Notes: generated by a model from the sequence alone, not told the origin. A stretch of DNA of 64,000 nucleotides from Arthrobacter sp. SLBN-122 (GCF_006715165.1 NZ_VFMS01000001.1:3906001-3970000), one strand, 5' to 3'. Positions 35,110 through 44,494 are shown, counted from the first letter of the stretch. Translations and numbers: made by a program.

Positions 35110-35331
35110 CTACTGCTGTTCGGGAATCCAGAACGGCGCTTCCACACCGGCGCCGGTCAGGTTGTCGCAACGGACCAGTTGGGTACCGATCCGCTCCAGC
35201 GGGCACGACAAAAAGCTCGGCCCGGGGGCCTCGTTCAGCGATCCCGCCGGACCCGGGGTGCCGAGTGCCACCAGGAAAAGCAGTGCAGCAACGCCGTCAA
35301 AGCGTCGGAGTGAATGAAGTGTGGCAGCCAT
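35110..35331 (-). CDS. Small secreted hypothetical protein
   Basis: This 73-residue protein begins with a basic stretch and a hydrophobic core (FDGVAALLFLVALGTPGPA), like a signal peptide. The mature part would carry two cysteines (SFLSCPLERIG, VRCDNLTG) that could form a disulfide. AGAGGGGCAGG lies just upstream of the ATG. I do not recognise the family. It converges with the 48-residue gene. Confidence 0.5.
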   Translation of the reverse strand: MAATLHSLRRFDGVAALLFLVALGTPGPAGSLNEAPGPSFLSCPLERIGTQLVRCDNLTGAGVEAPFWIPEQQ

Positions 35332-35488
35332 GGTCCTGCCCCTCTGTTCGTTGATTGACTGACACTAAGACTCTCCACCGTCCTCCGGCCGCCCACATCC
35401 GGAACGGACCCTCAGAAAGGCGCCCTCGATTCCTCATTTTGTGACCGACCGCCCCTGTACCGTTGGCCTGCTGTGGTGGGAAGCTGTG

Positions 35489-38401
35489 ATGGTGGCCAGT
35501 GACCAACACACTGGTGGGCCCGCCCTGGTGGGGCGCGATCAGGAACTTGCGGCGCTCACGGACATGGTGGACGCCGTTCGGACTGGTGCCGCCCGGACCA
35601 CCATCATTTCCGGCGATGCGGGCGTCGGCAAGACCGCCCTGGTACAAGCTGCGTGCGCTGCCGCTCAGCCTGACGTCGTGATCCTCAGAGGCGCTGCCTT
35701 GCCCCTGGGTGCTTTGACGGTCCCCTACCTTGGCCTGCGCTCCGCACTGCGCTCCGCCCCCTCCTATGCGACCAGTCTCCCGCTGTCCCGCGCGATGGAT
35801 GGGGGCAGGGCAGGGAACGTACCCTTGCTAGTTGACGATTGGCTGACCTCGGTCAGCGCCGCCGCGCCGGTCGTCCTGGTAATTGATGACCTGCATTGGG
35901 TGGACCAGGACACGCTGAACGTCCTGATGTACTTGGCCGCCGGACCGCCCGGCCGGCGCCTGGGAGTCATCTGCACGCTGCGCGCGGGTGAACTCGGGGA
36001 AAGCAACCCCCTGCAGACGTGGTTGGCCGATGTCCGGCGGCTGCCACAGGTCCGGACACTGACTCTGGGCCCATTGGACAGGCCCGCGACAGAGTCCCAG
36101 CTGGCAGGCATCGTGGGGGCACCGCCGCCACAGTCGCTCGTGACAGATGTGTATGCCCGGACCGCGGGGAATCCCTACTTCACTGCACTGCTGGTGGACG
36201 GGCTCCGAGCCGGTTCGACTGGTCTTCCCCCAGGCTTGCCGGGCGACCTCAAACAGGCAGTCCTTAGGTCCTGGCGCGGCCTGCCGCCTGATGTACGTGA
36301 CTTGACCCGCCTTCTGGCTGTGGCCGGCCGGGCAGTGACAGAACACGAACTGGCCGCCGTGGCAACCACTGAACTGTTGCCGGACAGCAAGACGGTCGCG
36401 CTGCTACTGAAGGCCGCCTCCGACGCGGGCATCCTCGACCTTCTCCCGAACGGCAGCTATTGGTTCCACCACCCCTTGATTGCCGAGGTGCTGGAGCAAG
36501 ACTTGTCCGCGGATGAACGGCAAACCCGGCACGCGTCCTTCGCTGCAATGTACGAACTGCAGGCCAGCGGGCACCCGGACCCCCAATTACCCGCCGTCAT
36601 CGCGGATCATTACCATTTGGCAGCCAACAGCAGCGCCGCCTACCGCTGGGCTTTGGCAGCCGCAGACCCACTGACCGGTTCCGGCTCTGCCGCAGAGAGG
36701 CTCCGCATGCTGCAACGGGCGGCGACGCTTCGCCCGCGGATGCCCGGTGAGCACAGGCCCCAGCGGGAGCTTTGGGAGCGGATCCGGGCGGTCGCCTTCG
36801 CCTCAGGTGCTTTCGCGCCCGAACTTGAGGCGGTGGATGCGCTGCTGGCTGGAATGGACAGGTCGGCTGAACCACTGGCCGCTGCAGAGCTCTTGGTCCG
36901 TCGCGCTCACCTGCGCTACTCCACCGGGCAGGAGTTCTACGCCATGGGCGGCATTACCGAAGCGGTCAGGCTGTCGGGGGCCGCGCCGGAGAGCTGGCAG
37001 CATTCCTTCGCGTTGGCTGAGTTCTCTTATGCATGCCAGTGGAACAGCCTTCCTGGAGGACCGGCCGCAGCGGCCGGTGCGCTGGAGGCTGCACGCCGGA
37101 ACGGACACCCCCGGGCCCTGTCCTACGCGCTGACCGCTTCCGCCATGGTGGCTGTCCGCACCGACCGGCCAGGCCGGGCGAAACACCTTGCCCGCCAAGC
37201 CGCCGCGGAAGCGCTTAAGGCACGCGATTTCTGGGGTTATGCGCATGCTGCCATCTGGCTGGCGAACGCCCAGGAGGCCTGGACAAGTACCCTCTACGGG
37301 GACCTCCTGCACGCAGGCAGGCTGGAGCTGGCTGCGCACGGCGGCCCACACACTTACGTTGCCAAGCTGGCGGCGGACGAAGCCGCCAGCTACCTGGCGG
37401 CAGGCAACTGGCGGAGTAGCCAAATGGCGTTGAGGGCCGCGATGAGCCTTGATCCCGGACCCATGGGGGACGTCAGCGGACGGCTTACCGCAGCACGGCT
37501 TGCCCTATTGCAGGGCCGCCCCGCTGAAGCAGCAGCCCACCTGGCGCGGGCGGAAGAAGTCAACACGGACAGCAGCGCATTCGTGAACCTCAACTTCGCC
37601 GCCGTCCGTGCGGAGGTGGAGTCCGCCGTCGGCCATTACAGGAAGTCCTACGAGTCGGCGCTTGCAGGTGCCACCCGTCCCGGCCCCGCCCCGACCATGT
37701 GTGAATGGCTGCTCCCGCTGGCCGCCCGGGCCCTGGCTGACCAAGCCCAGCAGGCCAGAGATGCCAGCCTGCCACCAGACGAATTCGTTGCTGAGGCCGT
37801 ACAGCTCGAGGAGCGCTTTCCGGCCGGGCTCTTCGAGCCCGGCTCGCGCACCGAGCTGTACCAGCGCCAGACTGTGGCCTTCTCGCTGCTGTATGCCGCC
37901 GAACTGGGCAGGGTCCGGCAGGTATCGGACAACGGACTAACCTGGGTCCAGGCGGCCGATGCCTTCAACGCCGGAAACCTGCCCTGGGAGGAAGCCTACT
38001 GCTGCCGACGGGCTGTCGAATCGGTGCTGTTCCGCGGGCAGTCCGGGCGGCACCGGGCCGCAGCACTTTTGCGGCGCGGACTCCTGCTGGCGCGTGAACT
38101 TGAGGCCCGCCCCGAGCAGGAGGCGTTGGAGCACTTGGCGGTGCACGCACACATCGCCACTGACCCTGAACCTCCGGGTGGCAACAGCCAAGCACACTTG
38201 CCCGGGCTTACAGCGCGCGAACAGGTCATCCTTGAATGCGTTGTTGCGGGCAAGACCTACAGCGAAATCGCTGCGGCCCTGGTCATCAGCGAAAAGACCG
38301 TTAGCTCGCACATTTCCAACATGCTGAGGAAGACGGGTGCCGGCAACCGTGTGGACCTGGCCCGGTTGGCAAGGGTGAACGCGATCAACACCGGAAAGTG
38401 A
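35489..38401 (+). CDS. LuxR-family ATPase transcriptional regulator (LAL type)
   Basis: This is a ~970-residue regulator. Near the N terminus is an NTPase with Walker A GDAGVGKTAL and a Walker B region VVLVIDDLHWVDQDTL. A long alpha-helical TPR-like region follows, rich in Ala and Leu (about residues 300-880). The C terminus is a LuxR helix-turn-helix (LTAREQVILECVVAGKTYSEIAAALVISEKTVSSHISNML). Such LAL regulators sense a small ligand with the helical domain and activate transcription. I start at ATG 35489; GTG 35441 is an alternative. Targets are unknown. It ends within the convergent alpha/beta hydrolase gene by 17 bp. Confidence 0.9.
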   Translation: MVASDQHTGGPALVGRDQELAALTDMVDAVRTGAARTTIISGDAGVGKTALVQAACAAAQPDVVILRGAALPLGALTVPYLGLRSALRSAPSYATSLPLSRAMDGGRAGNVPLLVDDWLTSVSAAAPVVLVIDDLHWVDQDTLNVLMYLAAGPPGRRLGVICTLRAGELGESNPLQTWLADVRRLPQVRTLTLGPLDRPATESQLAGIVGAPPPQSLVTDVYARTAGNPYFTALLVDGLRAGSTGLPPGLPGDLKQAVLRSWRGLPPDVRDLTRLLAVAGRAVTEHELAAVATTELLPDSKTVALLLKAASDAGILDLLPNGSYWFHHPLIAEVLEQDLSADERQTRHASFAAMYELQASGHPDPQLPAVIADHYHLAANSSAAYRWALAAADPLTGSGSAAERLRMLQRAATLRPRMPGEHRPQRELWERIRAVAFASGAFAPELEAVDALLAGMDRSAEPLAAAELLVRRAHLRYSTGQEFYAMGGITEAVRLSGAAPESWQHSFALAEFSYACQWNSLPGGPAAAAGALEAARRNGHPRALSYALTASAMVAVRTDRPGRAKHLARQAAAEALKARDFWGYAHAAIWLANAQEAWTSTLYGDLLHAGRLELAAHGGPHTYVAKLAADEAASYLAAGNWRSSQMALRAAMSLDPGPMGDVSGRLTAARLALLQGRPAEAAAHLARAEEVNTDSSAFVNLNFAAVRAEVESAVGHYRKSYESALAGATRPGPAPTMCEWLLPLAARALADQAQQARDASLPPDEFVAEAVQLEERFPAGLFEPGSRTELYQRQTVAFSLLYAAELGRVRQVSDNGLTWVQAADAFNAGNLPWEEAYCCRRAVESVLFRGQSGRHRAAALLRRGLLLARELEARPEQEALEHLAVHAHIATDPEPPGGNSQAHLPGLTAREQVILECVVAGKTYSEIAAALVISEKTVSSHISNMLRKTGAGNRVDLARLARVNAINTGK

Positions 38402-39062
38402 TGAACGCGGCAACCGGGGGCGCCAGGGACGCACCCACCTCATCGGCGGCCCGCTTCTTCCCCGCCACTGCAAACGAGTGGTCACCGCCTTCCACCCACT
38501 GCAGCACGGCATTGGACCCGATCCGGGCCACGACGTCCGCCAGGATGCCGGGCGTGGCAAAGGTGTCGCGGGTTCCCTGCAGGAACAACATCGGCGTGGT
38601 GATCCCGTACAGGTGCTCATCACGCAGTTTCTCCGGCTTTCCGGGGGCATGCAGGGGGTAGCCCAGATACACCAGGCCGGAGGCCTCCATCCCCTCGGCG
38701 ACAGCCATGGAGGCCATCCTGCCGCCGAACGACTTGCCCGCCGCCCAGACCGGGCCGCTGTCACCGTTGGCGTCCGCCCGGGCGCGGGCAGTATCCATGG
38801 CGGCCCGCCAGGCGCCGATGGCGGCAGGCGGGCGGTCAGGGAACTTCCGCCCTGCCTCACGGTACGGGAAGTTGAAGCGGAGGGTGGCCAGGCCCAGGCC
38901 GTTCAGGGCGTCGGTGAATCCACGGAGAAACGGGTGGTCCATCCCTGCACCCGCACCGTGTGCCACCACCACAGTGGCGGTGGGATCTGCGGGGCGGGCA
39001 TAGGCTGCAGAAAACGTGGTGTCACCAACGGTGATGGTGAGCTGTTGATCGGCTGCGGGCAT
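38385..39062 (-). CDS. Alpha/beta hydrolase, TEX30/KANL3-like
   Basis: This 225-residue hydrolase has an oxyanion region VVVAHGAGAGMDHPFLR, a nucleophile elbow GKSFGGRMAS (Ser), LFLQGTRDTFATP (acid) and the His of GGDHSFAV. This matches the small alpha/beta hydrolases of the TEX30/KANL3 group. The substrate is unknown. I start at ATG 39062; the frame is open upstream, but family similarity starts here. It is divergent from the LigD-type gene by 88 bp. Confidence 0.85.
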   Translation of the reverse strand: MPAADQQLTITVGDTTFSAAYARPADPTATVVVAHGAGAGMDHPFLRGFTDALNGLGLATLRFNFPYREAGRKFPDRPPAAIGAWRAAMDTARARADANGDSGPVWAAGKSFGGRMASMAVAEGMEASGLVYLGYPLHAPGKPEKLRDEHLYGITTPMLFLQGTRDTFATPGILADVVARIGSNAVLQWVEGGDHSFAVAGKKRAADEVGASLAPPVAAFITFRC

Positions 39063-39150
39063 GGATCCATCATGCCGGAGTGCTGCCCGATCCGCCGGAG
39101 CCATGCATGATGTTCCGGTTCCTGCCCGTGGCGGGGTGTACGTTGTCCCC

Positions 39151-40173
39151 ATGGCGAGCGAACAGACCACCATCACGGTTCAAGGTCCCAACGGGCCCCG
39201 CGAGATGCGCATTTCCAGTCCCAGCCGGGTTCTCTGGCCGGAACTGGGCCTTACCAAGCTGGACCTGGTCAACTACATCTGCGACGTGGGGGAGGCGTTC
39301 ATCGCCGCCAACGGGGACCGGCCCCTGGCGCTGCAGCGGTTCTCCGGCACCATCGACGGCGAGCAATTCTTCTCCAAGAACCCGCCCAAGGGCACGCCGG
39401 ATTTCATCCGCTCCGTCAAAGTGGTGTACCCCAGCGCACGGTCACACCCGCAACTTGTCTTCGACGAGCCGGCGGCAGCCGTTTGGGCCGCGCAGATGAA
39501 CACGGTGGTGTTCCACCCCTGGCCGTCCCGGGCGGAAAACACTGACAACCCGGACCAGTTGCGCATCGACCTTGACCCGCAGCCGGGAACCGACTTCGAT
39601 GACGCCGTCCCCGCCGCGCTGGTGCTCAAGGACGTCCTGGCCGAGGCAGGCCTGACCTGCTTCATCAAGACCTCCGGAAACCGCGGACTCCATGTCTACG
39701 CACCCATCGAAGCAACCCGCGAGTTCCTCGACGTACGGCATGCCGTCATCGCCGCTGCAAGGGAAGTGGAGCGTCGCACCCCGGACAAGGTGACCACAGC
39801 CTGGTGGAAGGAAGAACGCGGCCGGCGGGTGTTCCTGGACTTCAACCAGGCCAACCGGGACCGCACCATCGCCGGCGCCTACAGCCCCCGCGCCCTGCCA
39901 CACGCTCCCGTCTCCTGCCCCATCACCTGGGAGGAGCTGGAGAACGCTGATCCGAAGAACTTCACCATCCTTACGGTGCCCGAACGCTTGAAGACGGTGG
40001 GGGATCCCTGGGCGGATTTCAGTGCCCGCCCGGGCACCATCGACACCCTGCTGGAGTGGTGGGACCGCGACTGCAAAGCCGGCCTGGGGGAAATGCCCTT
40101 CCCGCCGGACTACCCCAAGATGCCAGGCGAGCCGCCCCGGGTCCAGCCCAGCCGCGCCCGCAAGCAGGACTGA
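39151..40173 (+). CDS. Stand-alone LigD-type DNA primase/polymerase (PolDom)
   Basis: This 340-residue protein corresponds to the polymerase domain of NHEJ ligase D. The catalytic motif DLDP is in LRIDLDPQPGTDFDD, the fold signature KTSGNRGLHVYAPI follows, and RRVFLDFNQANRDRTIAGAYSPR is the third motif. Neither a ligase nor a phosphoesterase domain is attached, and no ku gene is near. Such free PolDoms add nucleotides at breaks or in repair. TACGTT lies 6 nt before the ATG (39139-39144), so the start is well placed and the mRNA probably leaderless. Confidence 0.92.
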   Translation: MASEQTTITVQGPNGPREMRISSPSRVLWPELGLTKLDLVNYICDVGEAFIAANGDRPLALQRFSGTIDGEQFFSKNPPKGTPDFIRSVKVVYPSARSHPQLVFDEPAAAVWAAQMNTVVFHPWPSRAENTDNPDQLRIDLDPQPGTDFDDAVPAALVLKDVLAEAGLTCFIKTSGNRGLHVYAPIEATREFLDVRHAVIAAAREVERRTPDKVTTAWWKEERGRRVFLDFNQANRDRTIAGAYSPRALPHAPVSCPITWEELENADPKNFTILTVPERLKTVGDPWADFSARPGTIDTLLEWWDRDCKAGLGEMPFPPDYPKMPGEPPRVQPSRARKQD

Positions 40174-40201
40174 CCCCAACAGGACTGAGCCAAGCAGGAC
40201 T
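40161..40201 (+). repeat. Three short direct repeats at the end of the LigD-type gene
   Basis: CAAGCAGGACT at 40161-40171 and 40191-40201, with CAACAGGACT between (40177-40186). The first copy contains the last codons of the gene. This looks like slippage at the 3' end; no function is apparent. Confidence 0.6.
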
Positions 40202-40221
40202 CACCAAGGCGCTCCCAAAAC

Positions 40222-40290
40222 GGGGCACTTTGGCGCGGACACGCCGGTCGCCGTCGTGATTCCCGACGGCGCCCGGACGCAAAGTGCCCC
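40222..40290. repeat. Nested palindromic element between convergent genes
   Basis: An outer inverted repeat (GGGGCACTTTG at 40222-40232, CAAAGTGCCCC at 40280-40290) encloses an inner one (CGCCGTCG at 40249-40256, CGACGGCG at 40264-40271). The element lies 48 bp after the LigD-type stop and 40 bp after the convergent YrdC-type stop. It could fold as a cruciform or as a bidirectional terminator, or be a REP-like dispersed repeat. Confidence 0.6.
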
Positions 40291-40330
40291 TTGACGGCCA
40301 CCCGCGGCCTGGAAGCGGCGGGGCCCGGAG

Positions 40331-40951
40331 CTACTCGAAGCGGGACGGATCGCCCATGCCACGCCTGACAACCTCGGCCACCCCGCTGGAGAAATCGACC
40401 ACGGTGGTGGGCTCGGCGCCGCAGTCCCCGGCGTCGATCACGGCGTCCACCTGGTGGTCCAGCCGCTCCTTGATCTCCCAGCCAACGGTCAGCGGCTCTT
40501 CCTCATCCGGCAGCAGCAGCGTGCTCGACAGCAGCGGCTCGCCCAGTTCGGCCAGCAGCGCCTGGACAACGCGATTGTCAGGAATCCGCACCCCGACAGT
40601 CTTCTTCTTTGGGTGGAGCAGGCGTTTGGGAACCTCCCTGGTGGCAGGCAGGATGAAGGTGTAGCTGCCTGGAGTCACGGACTTGATGCTGCGGAAGACA
40701 TCATTGCCGATGCTCACGAACTGCCCCAGCTGCGCGAAATCCCGGCAGACAAGGGTGAAGTGGTGCTTGTCGTCCAGGTGCCGGATGCTCCTGATCCTGT
40801 CCAGGGCGTCCCGGTTGCCCATCTGCGCCCCCAGCGCATAGCAGGAATCCGTGGGGTAGGCGATCAGCCCACCATCCCGGATGATGTTCACCGCCTGCGA
40901 GATGGCACGCGGCTGGGGGTCCTGGGGATGAACGTCAAAGAATCTGGCCAT
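40331..40951 (-). CDS. Sua5/YciO/YrdC-family protein
   Basis: This 206-residue protein is of the YrdC fold: AYPTDSCYALGAQMGNRDALDRI (nucleotide-binding region), FTLVCRDFAQLGQ and RIPDNRVVQALL. It most resembles YciO, a homologue of the threonylcarbamoyl-AMP synthase of tRNA t6A synthesis, so a role in t6A is possible but not certain. TAGGCT lies 7 nt before the ATG (40959-40964 on the minus strand). Confidence 0.85.
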   Translation of the reverse strand: MARFFDVHPQDPQPRAISQAVNIIRDGGLIAYPTDSCYALGAQMGNRDALDRIRSIRHLDDKHHFTLVCRDFAQLGQFVSIGNDVFRSIKSVTPGSYTFILPATREVPKRLLHPKKKTVGVRIPDNRVVQALLAELGEPLLSSTLLLPDEEEPLTVGWEIKERLDHQVDAVIDAGDCGAEPTTVVDFSSGVAEVVRRGMGDPSRFE

Positions 40952-41129
40952 GCCCCCGAGCCTACGTTCCCGCGCGCCCCGCCGCACCATATACCCCCCC
41001 GTCAGGCATCCTGGAATACGGGGTGAACAGGGGAGACTTCCCCTACCGGGTTGCCGCAGGATGGGGCAGGATGTTGTCTGCCCACGTTCCGGCCGGCGCA
41101 GTTCCGGCCCCTGTGAAGGAGAGCTCCCC

Positions 41130-41561
41130 ATGCCAACAATCCTCAACCCCTACATCAGTTTCAGGGACAATGCCCGTGAGGCGATGAACTTCTACCAGTC
41201 AGTGTTCGGCGGCGAGCTGACACTCAGCACGTTTGGCGACTTCCAGGCCAGCGAGGATCCGGCGGAGGCGGAAAAGATCATGCACGGCATGCTGACCACC
41301 ACCCAGGGCCTGGTGATCATGGGCGCTGACACCCCCAACAGCATGGAGTACCACCCGGGTTCCGCGATTTCCATCTCCGTCAGCGGCGACGACGAGGTGG
41401 AACTGCGCGGCTACTACCAGAAGCTCAGCGGTGACGGGGGAGCGGTGACTGTTCCCATGGAACAGTCACCGTGGGGTGACGTCTTTGGCATGTGCACGGA
41501 CCGGTACGGAATCGCATGGCTGGTCAACGTCAACGCAGCCCAGCCCGCGCCGGCACCGTAA
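41130..41561 (+). CDS. VOC-superfamily protein (glyoxalase/PhnB-like)
   Basis: This 143-residue protein is of the PhnB/YjdN-like subfamily of the vicinal-oxygen-chelate fold: NPYISFRDNAREAMNFYQSVFGGEL at the N terminus, MGADTPNSMEY in the middle and QSPWGDVFGMCTDRYGIAWLVNV at the end. Function in this subfamily is mostly unknown. AAGGAG lies 8 nt before the ATG, which fixes the start. Confidence 0.85.
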   Translation: MPTILNPYISFRDNAREAMNFYQSVFGGELTLSTFGDFQASEDPAEAEKIMHGMLTTTQGLVIMGADTPNSMEYHPGSAISISVSGDDEVELRGYYQKLSGDGGAVTVPMEQSPWGDVFGMCTDRYGIAWLVNVNAAQPAPAP

Positions 41562-41661
41562 GCGGGGAGGGGCCTGAGGGCGGCCGGGAGGGCCTCCCGG
41601 CCGCACGACCGGATCTGCGCTTTGCCTTGAGGCCGGGCCCCAGGGCTGGGAGGATTAATGC

Positions 41662-42348
41662 GTGAGGCCCCTCATGGAGTTCCTGTCCGACAAATGGTGG
41701 ATGGTGTTTCCACTGATGGCGCTGGCCGGCCGCTGGGCGGGCGGCTGGCGGCGCGGCGCCGGGCGCCGGTACCGGCGCAGGGCCGAACTGTACAACCTCC
41801 GGAACCAGGCACGTGAAGCCGAAAGGGCGTCCGTGGCCGAGGTGCAGTCGCTGATGGACACCCACGACGACACCAACCGGCGATGGCTTGAATATGAGCT
41901 CGACGTGGGCAAGCTCATCGATTTTCCAATGATGACGGACGTTCGGGAACCGCTCACGGTGGCCTTCCTGCGCGCCAAGCGGGAAGCCGACGGCCAGCGG
42001 CCCCCATCCGCCGAACACCTGACATCACTGTCCGGCCTTGACGCCTACCGGCAGGCAGTGAACAACTTCGCGGTGGCCCTGGACGTGGCCGAACGTGAAG
42101 CCAAGCGGGTCAGGGACAGCAAGTTCAGCGGACCCGAACGCGAACGGCTGGCCACAGCACGGAAACTGCTGATGATCGCGGAGAACCGTGCCGCAACCCC
42201 GGCCGAACGGCAGGCAGCCTACAAGCGGGCACGCCGCGAACTGGACGGGCTCATCGTCCTGCCGGACGTCACCGTGGCGGCCCTTGAGGAAAAGATCGCC
42301 CCGCAACTGCATGCCGGCTCCAGGCCGCCGCAGTTCCACCAGGGCTGA
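41662..42348 (+). CDS. Hypothetical protein with N-terminal membrane helix and coiled coil
   Basis: I do not recognise this 228-residue protein. It has one hydrophobic N-terminal stretch (WWMVFPLMALAGRWAGGW), then a very basic patch (WRRGAGRRYRRRAEL) and helices rich in Arg/Glu, probably coiled coil. GGGAGG lies 8 nt before the GTG start. It seems to be a membrane-anchored cytoplasmic protein. It is followed 18 bp later by a HAD-fold gene on the same strand, so the two may be co-expressed. Confidence 0.65.
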   Translation: MRPLMEFLSDKWWMVFPLMALAGRWAGGWRRGAGRRYRRRAELYNLRNQAREAERASVAEVQSLMDTHDDTNRRWLEYELDVGKLIDFPMMTDVREPLTVAFLRAKREADGQRPPSAEHLTSLSGLDAYRQAVNNFAVALDVAEREAKRVRDSKFSGPERERLATARKLLMIAENRAATPAERQAAYKRARRELDGLIVLPDVTVAALEEKIAPQLHAGSRPPQFHQG

Positions 42349-42366
42349 AGTTCTTTTAGGTGCAGC

Positions 42367-42876
42367 GTGGGGCGAACACTTTACCTGGATGTCGACGGCG
42401 TGGTCTGTCCATTCGGCCCGGACGGAACCACCGGCTGGGGGTCAACCTGGCAACACGCCGACGCTGGACTGCTGCCCGTAACGTTCGCCGCCGAACTCGT
42501 GGCCGGGCTCAACTCCCTTGCCCTGAGGCCCGGGCTGCGTTGTGTCTGGCTTACCAGCTGGGAGGAGCTGGCGCCCCAATACCTTTGCGCCGCCGTCGGA
42601 CTTAACGGCAGCGGCTGGCCTTATCTTGCCGCGGACGGGGCAGCGGGCGGGACCGGCCGCTGGTGGAAGCTCCGGGCCATCCAGGAGGACGTCGAGGAAA
42701 CCGGGCCCGACGCCGTCGCATGGGTGGACGACCAGCTGGGCTTCGAGGCTGAGGCGCAGTCATGGGCACGCTTCCTGGGCAGGCGCATCCTTACGGTGTC
42801 ACCGCATCCCCGGCAGGGAATCGCGCCCGCGGAACTGGACCTGCTCCGCTCTTTCCTGTCCCGGTCCGTGTTTTGA
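42367..42876 (+). CDS. HAD-like protein
   Basis: This 169-residue protein has the HAD motif I as LDVDGVV at the N terminus, a Thr/Ser region VWLTSWEELA and a late acidic pair AWVDDQLGF. This resembles the small HAD domains found in RNA-repair and phosphatase contexts (HAD_SAK-like); the precise reaction is unknown. It lacks a large cap. The start is GTG. Confidence 0.7.
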   Translation: MGRTLYLDVDGVVCPFGPDGTTGWGSTWQHADAGLLPVTFAAELVAGLNSLALRPGLRCVWLTSWEELAPQYLCAAVGLNGSGWPYLAADGAAGGTGRWWKLRAIQEDVEETGPDAVAWVDDQLGFEAEAQSWARFLGRRILTVSPHPRQGIAPAELDLLRSFLSRSVF

Positions 42877-42940
42877 CCTCATGCCCGGGACGCGTACGAT
42901 CGATAAGGTTTCCCGCCGGTTGTGCCACCGCCGCAAGTCA

Positions 42941-42969
42941 TTCCACGCAAACAGCTGGTGAACTATGCT
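42941..42969 (+). promoter_or_regulatory. Promoter of the phosphate transporter gene
   Basis: TTCCAC, a 17-bp spacer and TATGCT form a sigma-70-type promoter. Transcription would start near 42976, giving a ~53-nt leader before the GTG at 43029. Confidence 0.5.
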
Positions 42970-43028
42970 GTGCAAGGCAGCCTGGTAAGAGAAACTGCTG
43001 AACGTCGACTCTGCAGATTGGGCAACAG

Positions 43029-44276
43029 GTGGATATCACCTTCATGGTGGCGCTGGTCATCGCACTGGCACTATTTTTCGACTTCACGAACGGCTTCCAC
43101 GACACCGCGAACGCCATGGCAACGCCCATCGCGACGGGTGCCATCAAACCGAAAACCGCGGTGGCCCTGGCAGCCGTCCTGAACCTGGTGGGTGCCTTCC
43201 TTTCCACGGAGGTGGCCAAGACGGTATCCGGCGGCATCATCCGTGAAGGGTCCGGCGGCGTCCAAATCACCCCGGACATCATCTTCGCCGGGCTGATGGG
43301 AGCCGTCCTGTGGAACATGGTCACGTGGCTGAAGGGGTTGCCATCCAGCTCGTCCCACGCGCTGTTCGGCGGATTGATCGGCGCCGCAATCGTCGGTGCG
43401 GGATTCAGCTCCGTTAATCTTGAGACGCTGCTGCAGAAGGTCATTCTGCCGGCCATCTTCGCGCCGGTGATTGCAGGCCTTGCCGCATACGTGTGCACAC
43501 GCCTTGCCTACGCCCTCACCTCACGCCACGACCCGGAGACTGGCAGCAAGCTCACCCAGAAGCGCGGCGGTTTCCGCACCGGGCAGATCTTCACGTCCAG
43601 TCTGGTGGCACTGGCGCATGGAACCAATGACGCCCAGAAGACCATGGGCATCATCACGCTGGTCCTGATAGCCGCCGGAACCCAGACGCCCGGATCCGGT
43701 CCGCAGCTCTGGGTCATCACCGCCTGCGCCCTGGCCATCGCCATCGGTACCTACGCCGGCGGCTGGCGGATCATCCGCACCATGGGTTCCGGCCTGACCG
43801 AAGTCAAGCCGGCCCAGGGTTTCGCGGCCGAGTCCAGCACAGCCTCAGCCATCCTCGCCTCGTCCCACCTGGGCTTCGCCCTGTCCACCACGCAGGTGGC
43901 GTCGGGTTCCGTCATCGGTTCCGGGATGGGACGCCGCGGAACCACCGTCCGCTGGAACATGGTGGGCAAGATCGCCCTGGGCTGGCTCTTTACCCTTCCT
44001 GCCGCCGGGATCGTCGGTGCCCTGACCGCCCTGCTGGTCAAGACCGGCGTCGTGGGCGTCCTCATTGCCGCCATCGCCGGCACCGGCGCAGTGCTCTTCA
44101 TGTTCTTCTACTCACGCAAGTCCTCCGTGAGCCACCAGAATGCCGTCGAGGTAGAGGAAGCCGGCCAGGCCGTCCGGTTCGCCAAGAAGAAGGCCATGGC
44201 CCGCGCCCGGGCCGAAGCCAAGGCAAAAGCCAAGGCCGACGCCAAAGCCAACAACCCCAAGGAGAATCGGCGATGA
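43029..44276 (+). CDS. pit: PiT-family inorganic phosphate transporter
   Basis: This 415-residue transporter has about ten membrane segments. The repeat signature of PiT proteins appears twice: FDFTNGFHDTANAMATPIATGAIKP-like near the N terminus and LVALAHGTNDAQKTMG in the second half. PSSSSHALFGGLIGA is a third signature. The C terminus is basic and Ala/Lys-rich (AKAKAKADAKANN), a cytosolic tail. It moves phosphate with H+ or as a metal phosphate by family. The gene overlaps the next by 4 bp (ATGA). Confidence 0.93.
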   Translation: MDITFMVALVIALALFFDFTNGFHDTANAMATPIATGAIKPKTAVALAAVLNLVGAFLSTEVAKTVSGGIIREGSGGVQITPDIIFAGLMGAVLWNMVTWLKGLPSSSSHALFGGLIGAAIVGAGFSSVNLETLLQKVILPAIFAPVIAGLAAYVCTRLAYALTSRHDPETGSKLTQKRGGFRTGQIFTSSLVALAHGTNDAQKTMGIITLVLIAAGTQTPGSGPQLWVITACALAIAIGTYAGGWRIIRTMGSGLTEVKPAQGFAAESSTASAILASSHLGFALSTTQVASGSVIGSGMGRRGTTVRWNMVGKIALGWLFTLPAAGIVGALTALLVKTGVVGVLIAAIAGTGAVLFMFFYSRKSSVSHQNAVEVEEAGQAVRFAKKKAMARARAEAKAKAKADAKANNPKENRR

Positions 44277-44494
44277 AGTGGTTGGAACTCCTGGCCGTTG
44301 CCGGCGCCACCCTGGTAGCTTCCGCAACAGTGGTAACCCTCTACTCGCTCGGCGTCCGGCTGACGGCCATCGCTGCTGACGCGGAACAGACCTCTCCCGG
44401 CCTGAAGCGCTCCTTCGCCTACGTCTGCTTCGGCTTGTGCGGCCTGGCTGTCATGGTGGGCCTGTACCTGATCATTCCGTACTTCTCCAAGTAG
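44273..44494 (+). CDS. Small membrane protein linked to PiT
   Basis: This 73-residue protein has two membrane helices (LLAVAGATLVASATVVTLYSLGV and FAYVCFGLCGLAVMVGLYLIIPYF). It overlaps the PiT gene by ATGA, so it is translationally coupled. Small partners next to PiT genes are common in actinomycetes. It could be an accessory subunit, but this is inferred from position only. Confidence 0.7.
   Translation: MKWLELLAVAGATLVASATVVTLYSLGVRLTAIAADAEQTSPGLKRSFAYVCFGLCGLAVMVGLYLIIPYFSK

Noticed and set aside
40161..40201. The three short repeats as a CRISPR or tandem-repeat array
   Set aside because: Units are about 11 bp, spaced irregularly and only three in number; they look like slippage at the gene end.
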